Shown here in pieces: positions 26,276-36,080 of a stretch of 64,000 bases of DNA. The notes under the pieces are model-generated. The model did not search any database. It was not told the origin of the DNA and worked only from the letters and a program-made list of their open reading frames with translations. This DNA is from an uncultured Opitutales bacterium (GTDB taxonomy: Bacteria; Verrucomicrobiota; Verrucomicrobiia; Opitutales; Seribacteraceae): assembly GCA_943787575.1 (NCBI GenBank), contig CALSMY010000015.1:1-64000 (forward strand), given 5' to 3'. How positions within the stretch are numbered: the stretch's first letter is position 1; the number at the start of each line of letters is the position of its first letter. The translations under genes were made by a program, and so were the position numbers.

Positions 26276-26593
26276 ATGAGTGAATTAATTAACCTAAACA
26301 AAGATAGCTTCAATAAAATCACTAGTGCTAGTGACAAAACGACTTTTATTGACTTCTGGGCTCCTTGGTGTGGTCCCTGTAAAGCCCTTGGTCCAATCCT
26401 TGAAGAACTTAACGCCGAAATGTCCGATAAAGTGGCCATTTACAAAGTTAATGTTGATGAGAATACTGACCTTGCCCAGGAACATGGCGTACAATCAATT
26501 CCTACTATTTTAGTCTACAAGGACGGTTCTTTGTCCCAGACCTTGGTTGGCTTAAAAACCAAAGAAGAATTGGCTGAAATCGCCAATTCCTAG
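26276..26593 (+). CDS. trxA: Thioredoxin
   Basis: A 105-residue thioredoxin with the active site WCGPC (Cys32 and Cys35) after FIDFWAP, and the cis-proline segment (SIPTILVYKDG). It reduces disulfides in the cytoplasm using thioredoxin reductase (not in this window). Length is normal and there is no signal peptide. It follows the proline-rich gene by seven bases and converges with the secreted gene 26598-27335 with a four-base gap. Confidence 0.96.
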   Translation: MSELINLNKDSFNKITSASDKTTFIDFWAPWCGPCKALGPILEELNAEMSDKVAIYKVNVDENTDLAQEHGVQSIPTILVYKDGSLSQTLVGLKTKEELAEIANS

Positions 26594-26597
26594 TTAG

Positions 26598-27335
26598 TTA
26601 TTTCGAATTTTTTACTCCCCCGCATATCCTACAATCTTTACCCGTAGGTCTTCTGCTTAGTTCACCTCTTCCACGCTGGTAGAAAGTACATTCGGGGCGG
26701 TGAATCTTCCCAAATGACGTAACCCAATATTGTATGCTAGCAGAAAATGGGTTTTGACCGATCATTGATCGTAGCATAGGGGCTGGTATACTTGGTTTTA
26801 GATCTTGTTGTTTGTAAGTATTTTCGTGCTTCCATACACCTAAGTTTTTTCTTTTAGCCTTAATTTGTGAAATGATAAAAACTCCGTGGCGGTTACTCTC
26901 TTTTTCTAAGTGCCAGCCAATTCCTTGCGTTATTGCTTCCTGTGAAAAACTGATTTGATCATCACCCATTAAGACATCTACCACTTTTAGGTTCTGAGCA
27001 TCGAAAGTACTTTTTACTTTTATGCTGACTGAAGTATTTAAGAGTTTTGCTTCCGTAAAACTGAGTGCTTCGTTAAACCCTGGTTGATCCCGACCGGGAA
27101 AACCGACACCCCAAGCCCGCATGCGAATCAAGTATTCATTTGATTGGTAATCAAATATACCCGGCTTAATAACTCGAATAATGCCTTTTGTTTCCTGAGA
27201 TGAGTTACTTTCAACCTGCACTACTGTTTCCCCGAAAGCTGGTAACGCCCCTACGAGAATTAATATAAACCAAAGAAAATAATTGCTGGAACCTAGATTG
27301 CCCATCTGAAGATTGAATAATTGCATATATCCCAC
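26598..27335 (-). CDS. Secreted nuclease-like protein with C-terminal Cys/His motif
   Basis: Up to 245 residues, with a signal segment (NYFLWFILILVGALPAFG). The mature N-terminal part resembles the beta-barrel of staphylococcal-nuclease-like proteins (IRMRAWGVGFPG, LNTSVSIKVKSTFDAQN), although I cannot confirm the catalytic residues. The last 40 residues (YWVTSFGKIHRPECTFYQ, ending CRICGG) hold one His and three Cys in the pattern seen at the end of many secreted proteins of Verrucomicrobia and Planctomycetes. I think this is a small metal-binding or Ada-like unit. The start may be at 27326 or 27305 instead of 27335. It converges with trxA. Confidence 0.6.
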   Translation of the reverse strand: MGYMQLFNLQMGNLGSSNYFLWFILILVGALPAFGETVVQVESNSSQETKGIIRVIKPGIFDYQSNEYLIRMRAWGVGFPGRDQPGFNEALSFTEAKLLNTSVSIKVKSTFDAQNLKVVDVLMGDDQISFSQEAITQGIGWHLEKESNRHGVFIISQIKAKRKNLGVWKHENTYKQQDLKPSIPAPMLRSMIGQNPFSASIQYWVTSFGKIHRPECTFYQRGRGELSRRPTGKDCRICGGVKNSK

Positions 27336-27380
27336 ATCATCACATAGAATACTGTAAATTGAAATTTCTTTTAAGTTCTT

Positions 27381-28300
27381 GTGAGTTTTTCCAAAAAAAA
27401 CAGTTTTAAAAAAACGCCTAGCTCGACATCCTTAGCCACTCCAATTTACCATAGAAGGCGAAGGGATTGGAGGGATGATCAATACCTAATAGAAGAAATC
27501 GTTAAAAGCCTTAGCGAAAGTAAAGAAGCCAAAAAAAATAAAGCTTCTCTTGTAAAAGAATTTAAAAGGCTAACCACGGAAATTGAAGCGAGGGATACCA
27601 GTCCAATGAAAAAGCTGCCGTATTATGCATGTGGATTCGGGAACAACTGGCTAAGCTTGCATCGACACAAGCCAGTTATGATTTAAGGGTACACACGATC
27701 AAAATCCCTCCTGGCATTTCGGGAATCATCGATGAACGTAACCAAGTACTTTCAAAGCTTGATGCTAATGATGAAAATTTGCCTGCATTAGAAAAGCTAT
27801 TTCCCGACCCAGAGATTCGTGGTTTTGTACTGGAGAGAGTTCAATTGCTTCACAAAGGAAACCTACTCTCTTACCTCAATTCATTGGTATCAAGAGAGAA
27901 GGCATCCCTCCAGGGTGAATCTGCTACAATTTCTGACCTTATTCATATTTGCCAAGAAAAACTCAAGCGAAGGAAATTAAAAATTGTATCAAATTTCAAT
28001 GCAAATGAAGTCGATCTTTGGGTGCCTGGACTAAACCTGGGCATCGAGGTACGCGAGGTTCTCTCAAGTAACTGTACAAATGAGTTAGTAAATTTATTAA
28101 AAAATACTAATTCTTCGAAAAAGACTAAGTATTTGGCTGTAGTTTGCCCGGACGAATTAACGGATTTAATCTTTCATTCATGGCGGGACATTGAAAGGTC
28201 TAATGTGGTGCCAAACCTGTCTGTTTTGCGAGTCGGAGACTTTGGCAGTTACCTCGATAAGATATCTGAATACATGAAGGAAGATAAAGAATCTACCTGA
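27381..28300 (+). pseudogene. Hypothetical protein with PD-(D/E)XK-like end, frameshifted
   Basis: Two frames appear to be one gene. The first (27381 to about 27620) encodes a basic N-terminus (YHRRRRDWRDDQYLIEEIV) and helices. After a shift at about 27610-27630 the second continues as WIREQLAKLASTQASYDLRV through to TGA 28298-28300. The C-terminal part has EVDLWVPGLNLGIEVREV followed by KTKYLAVVCPDEL, which looks like a PD-(D/E)XK nuclease core (D, then E-x-R in place of E-x-K). That assignment is by eye and low in confidence. Its end overlaps the end of the lipoprotein on the other strand by eight bases. Confidence 0.5.
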
Positions 28301-28875
28301 CTCTCTCTTCCTTGATGACTCTACCATTATCATCCCAGCTTTTCCTGCCTCTGTAATTCCCGCCATCCCAATATTCTTCCTCCCTTATTTGCCCATTCTT
28401 CCCACCATCTTGTTTTTATCCCAGTAAGTACGCCACGATCGAAAACAGCTTCCATAGAAATTGCACCGTCTTCGTATCTCCTTATTTGTTGACCGTGCGG
28501 ATAACCATCCAAAAAAGAAGCTTCAAGAGTTGAAATACCGAGGGAGTTTCGCTCGACTAACCTTCCGCTAAAAGGGGTTGAAATGCCCTCTCGATAAAGT
28601 AAACCGTCCTTTTCATATTTCGTCATCGAGCTTTCTACAAGCGGATAAGATTGTAGGGGCTTGACGAAATCTTCAAGGAGTTCCTTTTTTTTTGATTCGG
28701 TTGCCGCCTTGCTCTGAAACAAGTTTGCTGTCGTAGCTATTTCACGCTGGGTATAATTAGGGCTTGTCGGATAACTCGTCGAGTTTTGCTCAGGTCGTTC
28801 GTCGACCATTGATGGTGAACAGGAAGCCAAAAACACCCACATCACTGCCCAAGCATATAATCCAAACTTTGACAC
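28293..28875 (-). pseudogene. YwqK-like repeat lipoprotein, frameshifted
   Basis: GTG 28875 opens a signal sequence ending VFLASC (lipobox). Mature repeats of the YwqK/MORN type follow: YEKDGLLYREGISTPFSGRL, SFLDGYPHGQQIRRYEDG and FDRGVLTGIKTRWWEEW. The main frame then ends poorly (ILGWRELQRQEKLG, stop at 28330). Shifting by one base at about 28385-28395 restores the repeat (EEEYWDGGNYRGRKSWDDNG, then RVIKEERVR) to TAG at 28293-28295. A second broken member of this family lies at 7087-7776. Function unknown; such repeats often occur in surface proteins. Confidence 0.6.
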
Positions 28876-28879
28876 TGGA

Positions 28880-28990
28880 TTAAACTATTCCTTTCTTTAC
28901 TAGTTGATCTGCAAGTTTTTGGCTCACTTCTATGTCGTCGTAAAGGGGGTCAGGTGGATACTGAGTTGGAGTTCCATTCCCCGAATTCAT
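28880..28990 (-). CDS. Possible small protein, 36 aa
   Basis: ATG 28990 to TAA 28880-28882 encodes MNSGNGTPTQYPPDPLYD followed by an amphipathic helix (EVSQKLADQLVKKG). It lies four bases before the GTG of the YwqK-like lipoprotein on the same strand, and its end carries an AAAGGA that could serve as the lipoprotein's ribosome-binding site. The helix and the placement make it plausible, but no homology is recognised. Confidence 0.35.
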   Translation of the reverse strand: MNSGNGTPTQYPPDPLYDDIEVSQKLADQLVKKGIV

Positions 28991-29332
28991 TTTTCATTAG
29001 TTTATCCACCCACTTTCCTACTTCTTCATTTATAAATCTGAATCTTGAGAAGGGAATACAATAAGGTTCTCCGATTCAGTACCAAGTTTTGGTAACTGGT
29101 CAGCTAACTTAGTTTTGGAACACTCGTTAAAATAAATCACAGCAATAAAATTTAATTCCTAAGGCGGAATACTTGCTGATTCTAATCAACCTCCTGTGGA
29201 TCGAATCAAGTTTCGGAGGCCACGTCCCTGTGGCTACTATGCATAGTCGGAGCTATAAATGATAACTTTAACCACAAATCCATATTTTTCTTTTACCTTT
29301 TAAATTTATTTTCACCTATCATGATCTAAGGC
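28991..29332. other. Intergenic region, no gene seen
   Basis: About 340 bases between the lipoprotein region and the LOG gene. I see no coding frame. A hairpin GCCAC/GTGGC lies at 29219-29234 (loop GTCCCT), and a short palindrome TGATT-CT-AATCA at 29177-29188. The last 60 bases are AT-rich and probably hold the promoter of the LOG-family gene. Confidence 0.4.
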
Positions 29333-30145
29333 ATGACAAACAATCCCTCAAAAGCTTACGATAACAAAGAATTCCTTAACAGTCACGATGCTCGGTCTAT
29401 CCGCGTGTTGTGCGAACTATTGGAGCCCGAGAACAGGCTTTCCGAGCAGGGAGTTGATAATACAATTGTTTTTTTCGGTTCTGCCCGCCCGAAGCCTCTT
29501 AATATTGCTAAGGCTGAACTCAAAGATTTTATTTCTCAGTTACCAAGTAGCGAAAAACGATCCAATGACGAGATTGAAAAACTGAGTAAGCTAGAATCTA
29601 TTGCTCGCCTTTCCAAATACTACGACGATGCCGTTGATTTATCCCGTATGCTTACTCAATGGTCAGATAGCAACCCAGTTGATGAAAAGTATTTTATCTG
29701 CTCAGGTGGTGGTCCGGGTATGATGGAAGCTGCAAATAAAGGAGCCAAGGACGCAGGGGGGAAATCCGTTGCACTAGGAATAAGCCTCCCTTTTGAACAA
29801 GGTGTTAATTCTTACGCTGATCCTGAGCTCTCTTTTGAGTTTCATTACTTTTTCCTGCGGAAATTTTACTTCCTTTACCATGCGAAAGCCATTGTCGTTT
29901 ACCCAGGTGGATTTGGGACGATGGATGAATTGTTTGAGACCCTTACCCTCGCTCAAACAAACAAACTGCACAAGAAACTACCAGTATTTCTTTACGGCAA
30001 AGAGTTTTGGGACGGGTTGATCAATTTTGATCATTTTATCAAATGGGGAGTAATTTCACCAGGTGATGTCGAACTCTTTCAAATTGTCGACGATGTGGAT
30101 GATGCGTTTTCCCGAATCACCACTACCCTTGCAAATAAGGACTAA
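29333..30145 (+). CDS. LOG-family Rossmann protein
   Basis: A 270-residue protein of the LOG (lysine decarboxylase-like) family. The signature is clear: CSGGGPGMMEAANKGA and PGGFGTMDELFETLTLAQT. Many members release free bases from nucleoside 5'-monophosphates (cytokinin-activating type activity); for bacterial proteins like this one the natural substrate is often unknown. It is longer at the N-terminus than short LOG enzymes, with an additional helical region (residues 1-95) that includes VVFFGSARPK. Length fits the longer subgroup. It converges with the RluD-like gene with a four-base gap. Confidence 0.88.
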   Translation: MTNNPSKAYDNKEFLNSHDARSIRVLCELLEPENRLSEQGVDNTIVFFGSARPKPLNIAKAELKDFISQLPSSEKRSNDEIEKLSKLESIARLSKYYDDAVDLSRMLTQWSDSNPVDEKYFICSGGGPGMMEAANKGAKDAGGKSVALGISLPFEQGVNSYADPELSFEFHYFFLRKFYFLYHAKAIVVYPGGFGTMDELFETLTLAQTNKLHKKLPVFLYGKEFWDGLINFDHFIKWGVISPGDVELFQIVDDVDDAFSRITTTLANKD

Positions 30146-30149
30146 CTAT

Positions 30150-31079
30150 TTATTCGCCGACCATTGCCTTTAACTTGACGAGGCATTGGTCGAAATCATC
30201 AGGAGGTGGAGATATAAAGCTTACTTGTTTTTCGTGCCCTGGATGAAAAATACTTAATTTCCATGCATGAAGCATAACCCGAGGGAAGACGATGGGTGCT
30301 GCCTTTAGCGGTTTATATCCGTATGTTATATCCCCTGCTAACGGGTGCATGGCCGCAGAAAAATGAACCCTTATTTGATGGGTTCGGCCAGACAGGATCT
30401 CACATTTCACATGACTGAATGCATCACCAAAAGAACTTATTCTTTCCCATTTCGTGCAGGCGGACTTGCCTTTCTCGGAGACTGCCATTTTTACACGCAC
30501 CTTTGGGTGGCGTCCAATCGATTGATTAAACTCTCCACATTTCCCAACCCTCCCGCAGACAATTGCCTGATAAAGCTTCCCAGTTTTACGACCTGCAAAT
30601 TGTTCAGTGAGTGAAAGGTGTGCTACTTCAGATTTAGCTACTACAATGACGCCGCTTGTTTCTTTATCTAACCGATGAACAATACCTGGACGAAGGGGTG
30701 TTCCAATAGGAGACAAGGCATCTGGGCAATGATTTAAAAGAGCATGAACCAAGGTTGTATTATCGGTACCGTCCCCCGGGTGTACTACCATACCTGCGGG
30801 TTTATCGATTACGATTATATGATCATCCTCATGGATGATGGATAGGTCATATTTGTATGGCTCAAGTGTGTTAATTTTCGGACGAGATAAATCGACTAAT
30901 AATTGATCTCCCGAATTGATCTTTGTCTTCGGTGCGATAAGGGAACCATCAATATGAGAGATCTTACCTGCCTCAATGGATTGCTTGATAAATTCCCGGC
31001 TAAAATTTGTATACTTGTCAGCAAGAATTTTGTCTGCTCGACCACTTTGGTTATCGGGGCAAGTGAAGATGTCTTTCAT
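30150..31079 (-). CDS. RluA/RluD-family pseudouridine synthase
   Basis: This 309-residue enzyme makes pseudouridines in large-subunit rRNA. It has an N-terminal S4 domain (ILADKYTNFSREFIKQ), and the catalytic HRLDKETSGVIVVAKS motif with the active Asp. GRTHQIRVHFSA is also present. Three related types (RluA, C, D) differ in target sites and I cannot separate them with certainty, though the S4 domain and length favour RluD. It directly abuts the adenosine deaminase gene (stop at 31080, start at 31079), suggesting coupling. Confidence 0.92.
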   Translation of the reverse strand: MKDIFTCPDNQSGRADKILADKYTNFSREFIKQSIEAGKISHIDGSLIAPKTKINSGDQLLVDLSRPKINTLEPYKYDLSIIHEDDHIIVIDKPAGMVVHPGDGTDNTTLVHALLNHCPDALSPIGTPLRPGIVHRLDKETSGVIVVAKSEVAHLSLTEQFAGRKTGKLYQAIVCGRVGKCGEFNQSIGRHPKVRVKMAVSEKGKSACTKWERISSFGDAFSHVKCEILSGRTHQIRVHFSAAMHPLAGDITYGYKPLKAAPIVFPRVMLHAWKLSIFHPGHEKQVSFISPPPDDFDQCLVKLKAMVGE

Positions 31080-32075
31080 TTACAATCTATTGCCCTCTTC
31101 AAGGGATAATAAATGATCAATTTGATTCATCGATTCTTTCTTTTGATAATCCTGAAGGTCAGCTGTATCGAAACCAGTTTTGGCAATTTCCGCGATTTCG
31201 GAGGCGGAGAAGTCCATGTATCGAACCAGGTACTTATACTCATCATTCAAACAGTTTCCAAACGAGAAAGGATCATCCGTACTAATTGTGAAGCGAATTC
31301 CTTTTTTTAAAAACTTACGAATAGGATAATCATCCCAATTATCAAAAACCCGTAATTTATAATTACTAATTGGACAAAGGTCTAAAACGACACCCTTCTC
31401 TGCAAGTAAATCCAATACAGTTTCATCACTTGATGCATGTATGCCATGCTGGATTCTTTTTACCCCAAGTTTCTCTACTGCCCATTTGACATTTTGCGCG
31501 GAGCCAAATTCACCAGCATGAGCCTTTAGTATTCTTCCGTTTGCGTGGGCAATAGACCATAATCGAGGCATCCAATCTTTCGTCGGTAAATCTTCAGGTC
31601 CATGAAGATCGATGCCATAAAGACCCTCCCAGTTCTCGACTGCTTCTTCTAATAGCGGTCCAAGGAATGAAGTATAAGAATCCCGGCTCATACCCATAAA
31701 AATTCGAACATCCAAGCCATCGGGTACTACTGAGCGTATTGCTTGAATAATATCTTCCCCACGGATTTTAAGAAACTCAATCATACCCGCATGGAAACTT
31801 AGTTCGACATAAGAAATATTTTGGGAAAGTTGCTTTGCAAATAGCATCTTCGCAACCTCTGCATAATCGTCAGGGCACTTAATTACACGCAATGCATGAC
31901 TAATTAGGATCTTCTCAAACTGTTGGAAGTCGTCATATCGAAAATCGGGCATCCTGAACTCTGGAACTTTGGGAAATTCTCCAGGGAAACGAAGTTCAAA
32001 GAGTTCCCAAGGAATGGCTCCCTCAATATGGAGATGAGTCTCCGTTTTGGGTAGAGACTCGATAAAGCGATCCAT
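31080..32075 (-). CDS. add: Adenosine deaminase family protein
   Basis: A 331-residue metal-dependent deaminase. Motifs in order: THLHIEGAIPWELF (metal-binding HxH), KAHAGEFG (catalytic His/Glu), RIQHGIHASSDE, and STDDPFSFG (Asp for zinc and substrate). Family members deaminate adenosine to inosine or, in some bacteria, adenine or related purines such as those from futalosine. The MetHisLeuHis motif and length of about 330 fit either adenosine deaminase or adenine deaminase; I call it adenosine deaminase cautiously. The next gene upstream on this strand is the M29 peptidase, 10 bases away. Confidence 0.85.
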   Translation of the reverse strand: MDRFIESLPKTETHLHIEGAIPWELFELRFPGEFPKVPEFRMPDFRYDDFQQFEKILISHALRVIKCPDDYAEVAKMLFAKQLSQNISYVELSFHAGMIEFLKIRGEDIIQAIRSVVPDGLDVRIFMGMSRDSYTSFLGPLLEEAVENWEGLYGIDLHGPEDLPTKDWMPRLWSIAHANGRILKAHAGEFGSAQNVKWAVEKLGVKRIQHGIHASSDETVLDLLAEKGVVLDLCPISNYKLRVFDNWDDYPIRKFLKKGIRFTISTDDPFSFGNCLNDEYKYLVRYMDFSASEIAEIAKTGFDTADLQDYQKKESMNQIDHLLSLEEGNRL

Positions 32076-32085
32076 CTTAAAATGA

Positions 32086-33204
32086 TTAACCGTTGGACAG
32101 CAGGTTTTCCGGATTGAGTGTCTGTAAGTTGTCGGGAATGAACAGCCCGTCTTTTCTAATTAACTCCCCATCAAAATGAATTTCCCCACCACCCCATTCA
32201 GGGCGTTGGATGCAGACCATATCCCAGTGTACCTGTGACTTATTTCCATTATTTGCCTCTTCATAAGCTTGGCCAGGGGTAAAGTGAAAGGAACCAGATA
32301 TCTTTTCATCAAACAAAATATCCAGCATTGGTTCTTTGATCATCGGGTTAAACCCAATGGCAAATTCTCCGATATAACGAGAACCATCATCAGAATCTAA
32401 AATTTCATTTAATTTATTTTCATTTGAAGATGCCGTCGCCTCGACAATTCGCCCATCTTTGAAAGATAATCTAATATTGGAAAAAGAAGTACCCTGGTAA
32501 ATAGTGTCTGCATTGTAGGTAATATATCCCTCTACACTGTCTTTTACTGGACATGAAAACACTTCTCCATCAGGAATATTGTGAGTTCCTGAACAACCGA
32601 CTGCATCAATTCCTTTAACTGAAAAACTCAGATCGGTACCTGGGCCGGAAATAGAAACCTGGTCGGCCTTACGCATCCGCTCAACTAGACCGTTCATCGC
32701 CAAACTCATCTTGGCATAATCCATACAGCAGGCATTAAAGTAAAAATCTTCAAACTTTTCCGTGCTCATCTTTGCCTGCTGTGCCATTGACGGGGTTGGC
32801 CAGCGCAAAACACACCATTTTGTTTGATTTACCCGCCAGTCGAGCACTGGTTTAAGGGTTTTCATGGCTCGCTGTAGATCATCAGAGGGAAGGTCTGAAG
32901 TTTCAAAAACATTAGATGAACCGCGTAGAGCGATATAAGCATCCATTTCCTTCATTCTTTCTAGTTCCCACTTTAAAGATGCTTCAAATTGCTCAATCTT
33001 TCCACCAAGTAAACACTCCCGCTCAATCCTCCCGGATTGAAGTTGGACAAAAGGATGCGCCTGGCGTTGCCTTACTGCCCGCACCAGGGCGAGGGTAATT
33101 TCTTCAGGAACATCAAACGCATGAATGAGGACCTTTTCGCCTGCAGATAAATTAACTGAGTGAGAGACCAAATTACTGGCCAGTTTATGATACCTGGGGT
33201 CCAT
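32086..33204 (-). CDS. M29-family (AmpS/PepS) aminopeptidase
   Basis: The 372-residue metallo-aminopeptidase is recognised by the C-terminal metal motifs: [12 protein letters not shown] (a metal ligand Glu), [16 protein letters not shown] (Glu and His), and QVHWDMV (His and Asp). These are the two-metal site residues of the family, which releases N-terminal residues from peptides. Length is slightly shorter than the usual 400-410 but all motifs are present. It lies between the adenylate-kinase-like gene and add on the minus strand. Confidence 0.9.
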   Translation of the reverse strand: MDPRYHKLASNLVSHSVNLSAGEKVLIHAFDVPEEITLALVRAVRQRQAHPFVQLQSGRIERECLLGGKIEQFEASLKWELERMKEMDAYIALRGSSNVFETSDLPSDDLQRAMKTLKPVLDWRVNQTKWCVLRWPTPSMAQQAKMSTEKFEDFYFNACCMDYAKMSLAMNGLVERMRKADQVSISGPGTDLSFSVKGIDAVGCSGTHNIPDGEVFSCPVKDSVEGYITYNADTIYQGTSFSNIRLSFKDGRIVEATASSNENKLNEILDSDDGSRYIGEFAIGFNPMIKEPMLDILFDEKISGSFHFTPGQAYEEANNGNKSQVHWDMVCIQRPEWGGGEIHFDGELIRKDGLFIPDNLQTLNPENLLSNG

Positions 33205-33236
33205 ATATAAATAAGAATTAAATAAGCTAAGTGCGA

Positions 33237-34478
33237 TTAACCGCGTCGGATTTTCGAGCCAGAGAAATTAATTCTCACACGATATACATTTTTCACCCTA
33301 TTGATAATCTCGAAAGACTTTGGATCAATCCTTGCAGGGACTTCCATCTTGCGAATATCCACGACTGCAGTGAAGCCACGCTCGGTAAAGACATCAATTA
33401 GCATTGCAATGGCTAAAGGATCATCAAGTACAGCGTCCTCTGAATTAATGTATGCGAGCCCGGAAATCGAATGCTTCTCAACAATCGGAATAAACTTAGA
33501 CTTAATCAAGCCGACCACCTGTTCAAATAATTCGCAATGGAATTTCTCATAAGAATCCAATCGATTGACCAAGATCTGCCTGGCGTGCAAGGATAGTTGC
33601 TCGGCGAGCGGGATGGAGGAGATTCGATCGTAAGTGGGTTGATCAAGCTCGAGGGAACTCTGGTACTTTAACTCACTAATAATACGTTGCTGAACTTCAA
33701 TAATAGTCCCATGGGCATTAATGAAATGATAGTGAAAAACTTCGCGAAGGGTGGTTAAGGAATCGTACGTGGATTCCTTAAAGGTTTTGTAGCGCTTGTG
33801 AGCAGATGCATCATCTAGGTCTGTCTTGCGCGTCTCCCATTTTGTACCTACTCCAGAGGCATCAACCTCTTTATTGTGAGCAATTGTCCTTTCCCCACGT
33901 AAGAGCTGTCGGCGCACACTCTCATCCTCATCAATAAAGAGCATAATGATATGAAAGCGGGGTTTGGGAAACTGAGACTCCTGAAATGTCCCTAGATACT
34001 TGCTTCGCAAATCGCTCAATCGCCTATGGAAACGCTTCAAGCACTCCACCTGTGTTTTAGTACGGGGATAGCCGTCAACCACTGCACCACTTTCGTACTT
34101 TGGGTCAAGCAATTCTCGAAGTACTAGTTTCGTAACCTCCCTATCACCAGCAAGTAAGCCGGCATCTATCTTTTTCTTGGCTTCCGGGGACTGTAAAAGT
34201 TCACTCACCACAATCGGTTTCTCGGTGAGGTCACGAAACTCCATAATGAAGGCGGTTTGTGTACCCTTTCCTGCACCGGGAGCACCATTAAGCCAGAAAA
34301 TTTCAGCTGGAAACTTAAGGTTTTCCGCACCTACTTCCTTCTCCAGTTCATGCCAAACTGAATCGAAAATCATCTGGGCGTCTTTTACCTCGATATCTTC
34401 AACTGGTTTACCTGAACCTCCACCAGTTTGTTTATCATTTTTAAAGGATACGATATCGGGATTAGAGATTTCTGACAT
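33237..34478 (-). CDS. Extended adenylate kinase-like protein
   Basis: The central part is an adenylate kinase (AMP + ATP to 2 ADP): P-loop [11 protein letters not shown] at about residues 62-71, the AGDREV region, the [15 protein letters not shown] motif, and the [10 protein letters not shown] Arg pair. Residues 1-55 (acidic, helical) and the last ~150 residues ([17 protein letters not shown]..., [14 protein letters not shown]) are not part of normal Adk, which is about 215 long; here the protein is 413. The C-terminal part looks like a separate alpha/beta domain of unknown role. It may be a moonlighting or regulated nucleotide kinase. No other adk is in the window. Confidence 0.8.
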   Translation of the reverse strand: MSEISNPDIVSFKNDKQTGGGSGKPVEDIEVKDAQMIFDSVWHELEKEVGAENLKFPAEIFWLNGAPGAGKGTQTAFIMEFRDLTEKPIVVSELLQSPEAKKKIDAGLLAGDREVTKLVLRELLDPKYESGAVVDGYPRTKTQVECLKRFHRRLSDLRSKYLGTFQESQFPKPRFHIIMLFIDEDESVRRQLLRGERTIAHNKEVDASGVGTKWETRKTDLDDASAHKRYKTFKESTYDSLTTLREVFHYHFINAHGTIIEVQQRIISELKYQSSLELDQPTYDRISSIPLAEQLSLHARQILVNRLDSYEKFHCELFEQVVGLIKSKFIPIVEKHSISGLAYINSEDAVLDDPLAIAMLIDVFTERGFTAVVDIRKMEVPARIDPKSFEIINRVKNVYRVRINFSGSKIRRG

Positions 34479-34545
34479 GTTTATTTTTTCTAAATACTAG
34501 ATTTGTTTTCGTCAATCATAGGGGCTATCATGAATCAAGATTGGT

Positions 34546-35358
34546 TCAGATACCTCCCCCTGCTTCGTAGGCCTTCATATTAATAAGGGTATGATCCATG
34601 CCCAGGGATGGGATCGATTCATCTTCAAAAGAACCAAGTATCTTCGATGGCACGCCGGCTACGGATACATGAGGCGGGACATCTGCCAGCACCACACTAC
34701 TCGCACCTACGCGGGCTCCTTCGCCGATTTCGACGTTACCAAGTATTTTTGCACCTGCTCCGATGAGAACACCAGAACGGATTTTTGGGTGGCGATCACC
34801 TCGATCCTTTCCTGTTCCACCAAGAGTAACTTCATGTAAAATAGAAACATCGTCCTCAATCACGGTAGTTTCTCCAGCTACAAAACCAGTAGCGTGATCA
34901 AGCAATATGCCTTTGCCAATTAAAGCAGCTGGGTGGATATCAACTCCATAGACCACCGATATTAGGCTTTGCAGATAAAGGGCAAGGTCTTTTCGACCTT
35001 CCTGCCAAAGCCAATGGGAAACGCGGTAAGCAGACAAAGCTTGGAATCCCTTAAAGTACAAAAAGGGGCTAAGGAAATCATCGCATGCCGGATCCCTTTC
35101 CTTAACTGCTTCGAGGTCTCGCTCGATTGACTTGATCATAGTAGGTACAGAATTGTAGGCATGAAGGAGGAGTTCTCTTAAATCACTTTCAGGAACTGCC
35201 CCTTTAGCTAAACGGGAAGATAAGCGCCAACTTAGTGCGTCTTCTAAAGACGATCGCTCCAATACATATTCTGTAAGCACCTTGGCAAGTATGCGCTCCC
35301 GTGAGGCTACTGCAGTAGCTTCGTCACGAAGGGATTGCCAAACCGAAGAATTATTCAT
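34546..35358 (-). CDS. cysE: Serine O-acetyltransferase
   Basis: A 270-residue enzyme for the first step of cysteine synthesis, converting serine and acetyl-CoA to O-acetylserine. The N-terminal helical part is followed by a left-handed beta-helix of hexapeptide repeats (LIGKGILLDHATGFVAGE to IGEGARVGASSVVLADV). The catalytic His-Asp region is in DHATGFVAGETTVIEDD. Length matches E. coli CysE. The gene stands between the Adk-like gene and queH, all on the minus strand. Confidence 0.93.
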   Translation of the reverse strand: MNNSSVWQSLRDEATAVASRERILAKVLTEYVLERSSLEDALSWRLSSRLAKGAVPESDLRELLLHAYNSVPTMIKSIERDLEAVKERDPACDDFLSPFLYFKGFQALSAYRVSHWLWQEGRKDLALYLQSLISVVYGVDIHPAALIGKGILLDHATGFVAGETTVIEDDVSILHEVTLGGTGKDRGDRHPKIRSGVLIGAGAKILGNVEIGEGARVGASSVVLADVPPHVSVAGVPSKILGSFEDESIPSLGMDHTLINMKAYEAGGGI

Positions 35359-35387
35359 CTCAGCATATTATTGAATAAGCTGAAATA

Positions 35388-36059
35388 TTACGAGTTTGAT
35401 TCTTGTTTGGTTTCAGTACCATAAAAATTTTTACCAATTTCTATCTCTTTTCGTCCCTTGGACATCCTCCATTCGTTTGTATCTCGTAAGGAATAAACAC
35501 ATCCACAATACTCCTGCTGATAAAAATTTTCCCTTTTGGAAACCTCCAGCATTCTTTGTGAGCCTCCACATTTCCTCCAATTGTAAGTCCAATAAGTCAT
35601 CTCGTCGTAACGGGCCGCAGCCCGCTCTCCACACCCATTGATTTGAGCCATATTTTTCCAGCGAGAAATCCCCAGGCAACTCGTAAAGACTCTAAACCCA
35701 TGTTCTTTCGCAAAAAGAGCAGTGCGTTCAAAGCGCATATCAAAACAACTTGTACATCGAATTCCTCGCTCAGGTTCCCACTCCATGCCCCTTACCCGCT
35801 CAAACCAATTCCTGACATCATAATCACCGTCGTGATGGACGAGTCCGAGTTTCTCACAAAATCTTTTATCCTCTTCTTTCCGTAATTCGTACTCTTTTTT
35901 GGGGTGAATATTTGGGTTGTAAAAAAAAACTGTCGGCTTGATTCCAGACTCAAGCATTGTTTCCAGAACCTCCCCTTCACAGGGAGCACAACACGAATGA
36001 AGTAATACCTCGCTTGCACCACCTGGAGCTTCTAGCTTGGGACGTTCCGCTGAATTCAT
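35388..36059 (-). CDS. queH: Epoxyqueuosine reductase QueH
   Basis: The 223-residue protein carries all QueH motifs: [13 protein letters not shown] (Cys-rich N-terminus), [30 protein letters not shown] and the late CGC pair ([10 protein letters not shown]), with Cys residues that bind an iron-sulfur cluster and iron. It reduces epoxyqueuosine to queuosine in tRNA, as a non-orthologous replacement for QueG. Length is normal. It lies upstream of cysE and downstream of gpsA on the same strand. Confidence 0.94.
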   Translation of the reverse strand: MNSAERPKLEAPGGASEVLLHSCCAPCEGEVLETMLESGIKPTVFFYNPNIHPKKEYELRKEEDKRFCEKLGLVHHDGDYDVRNWFERVRGMEWEPERGIRCTSCFDMRFERTALFAKEHGFRVFTSCLGISRWKNMAQINGCGERAAARYDEMTYWTYNWRKCGGSQRMLEVSKRENFYQQEYCGCVYSLRDTNEWRMSKGRKEIEIGKNFYGTETKQESNS

Positions 36060-36080
36060 GAGTGGGAATTTATTGGGTTA

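Noticed and set aside
29161-29240. tRNA-like remnant before the LOG gene (TCGAATC and a short stem)
   Set aside because: No acceptor stem or anticodon arm could be assembled.
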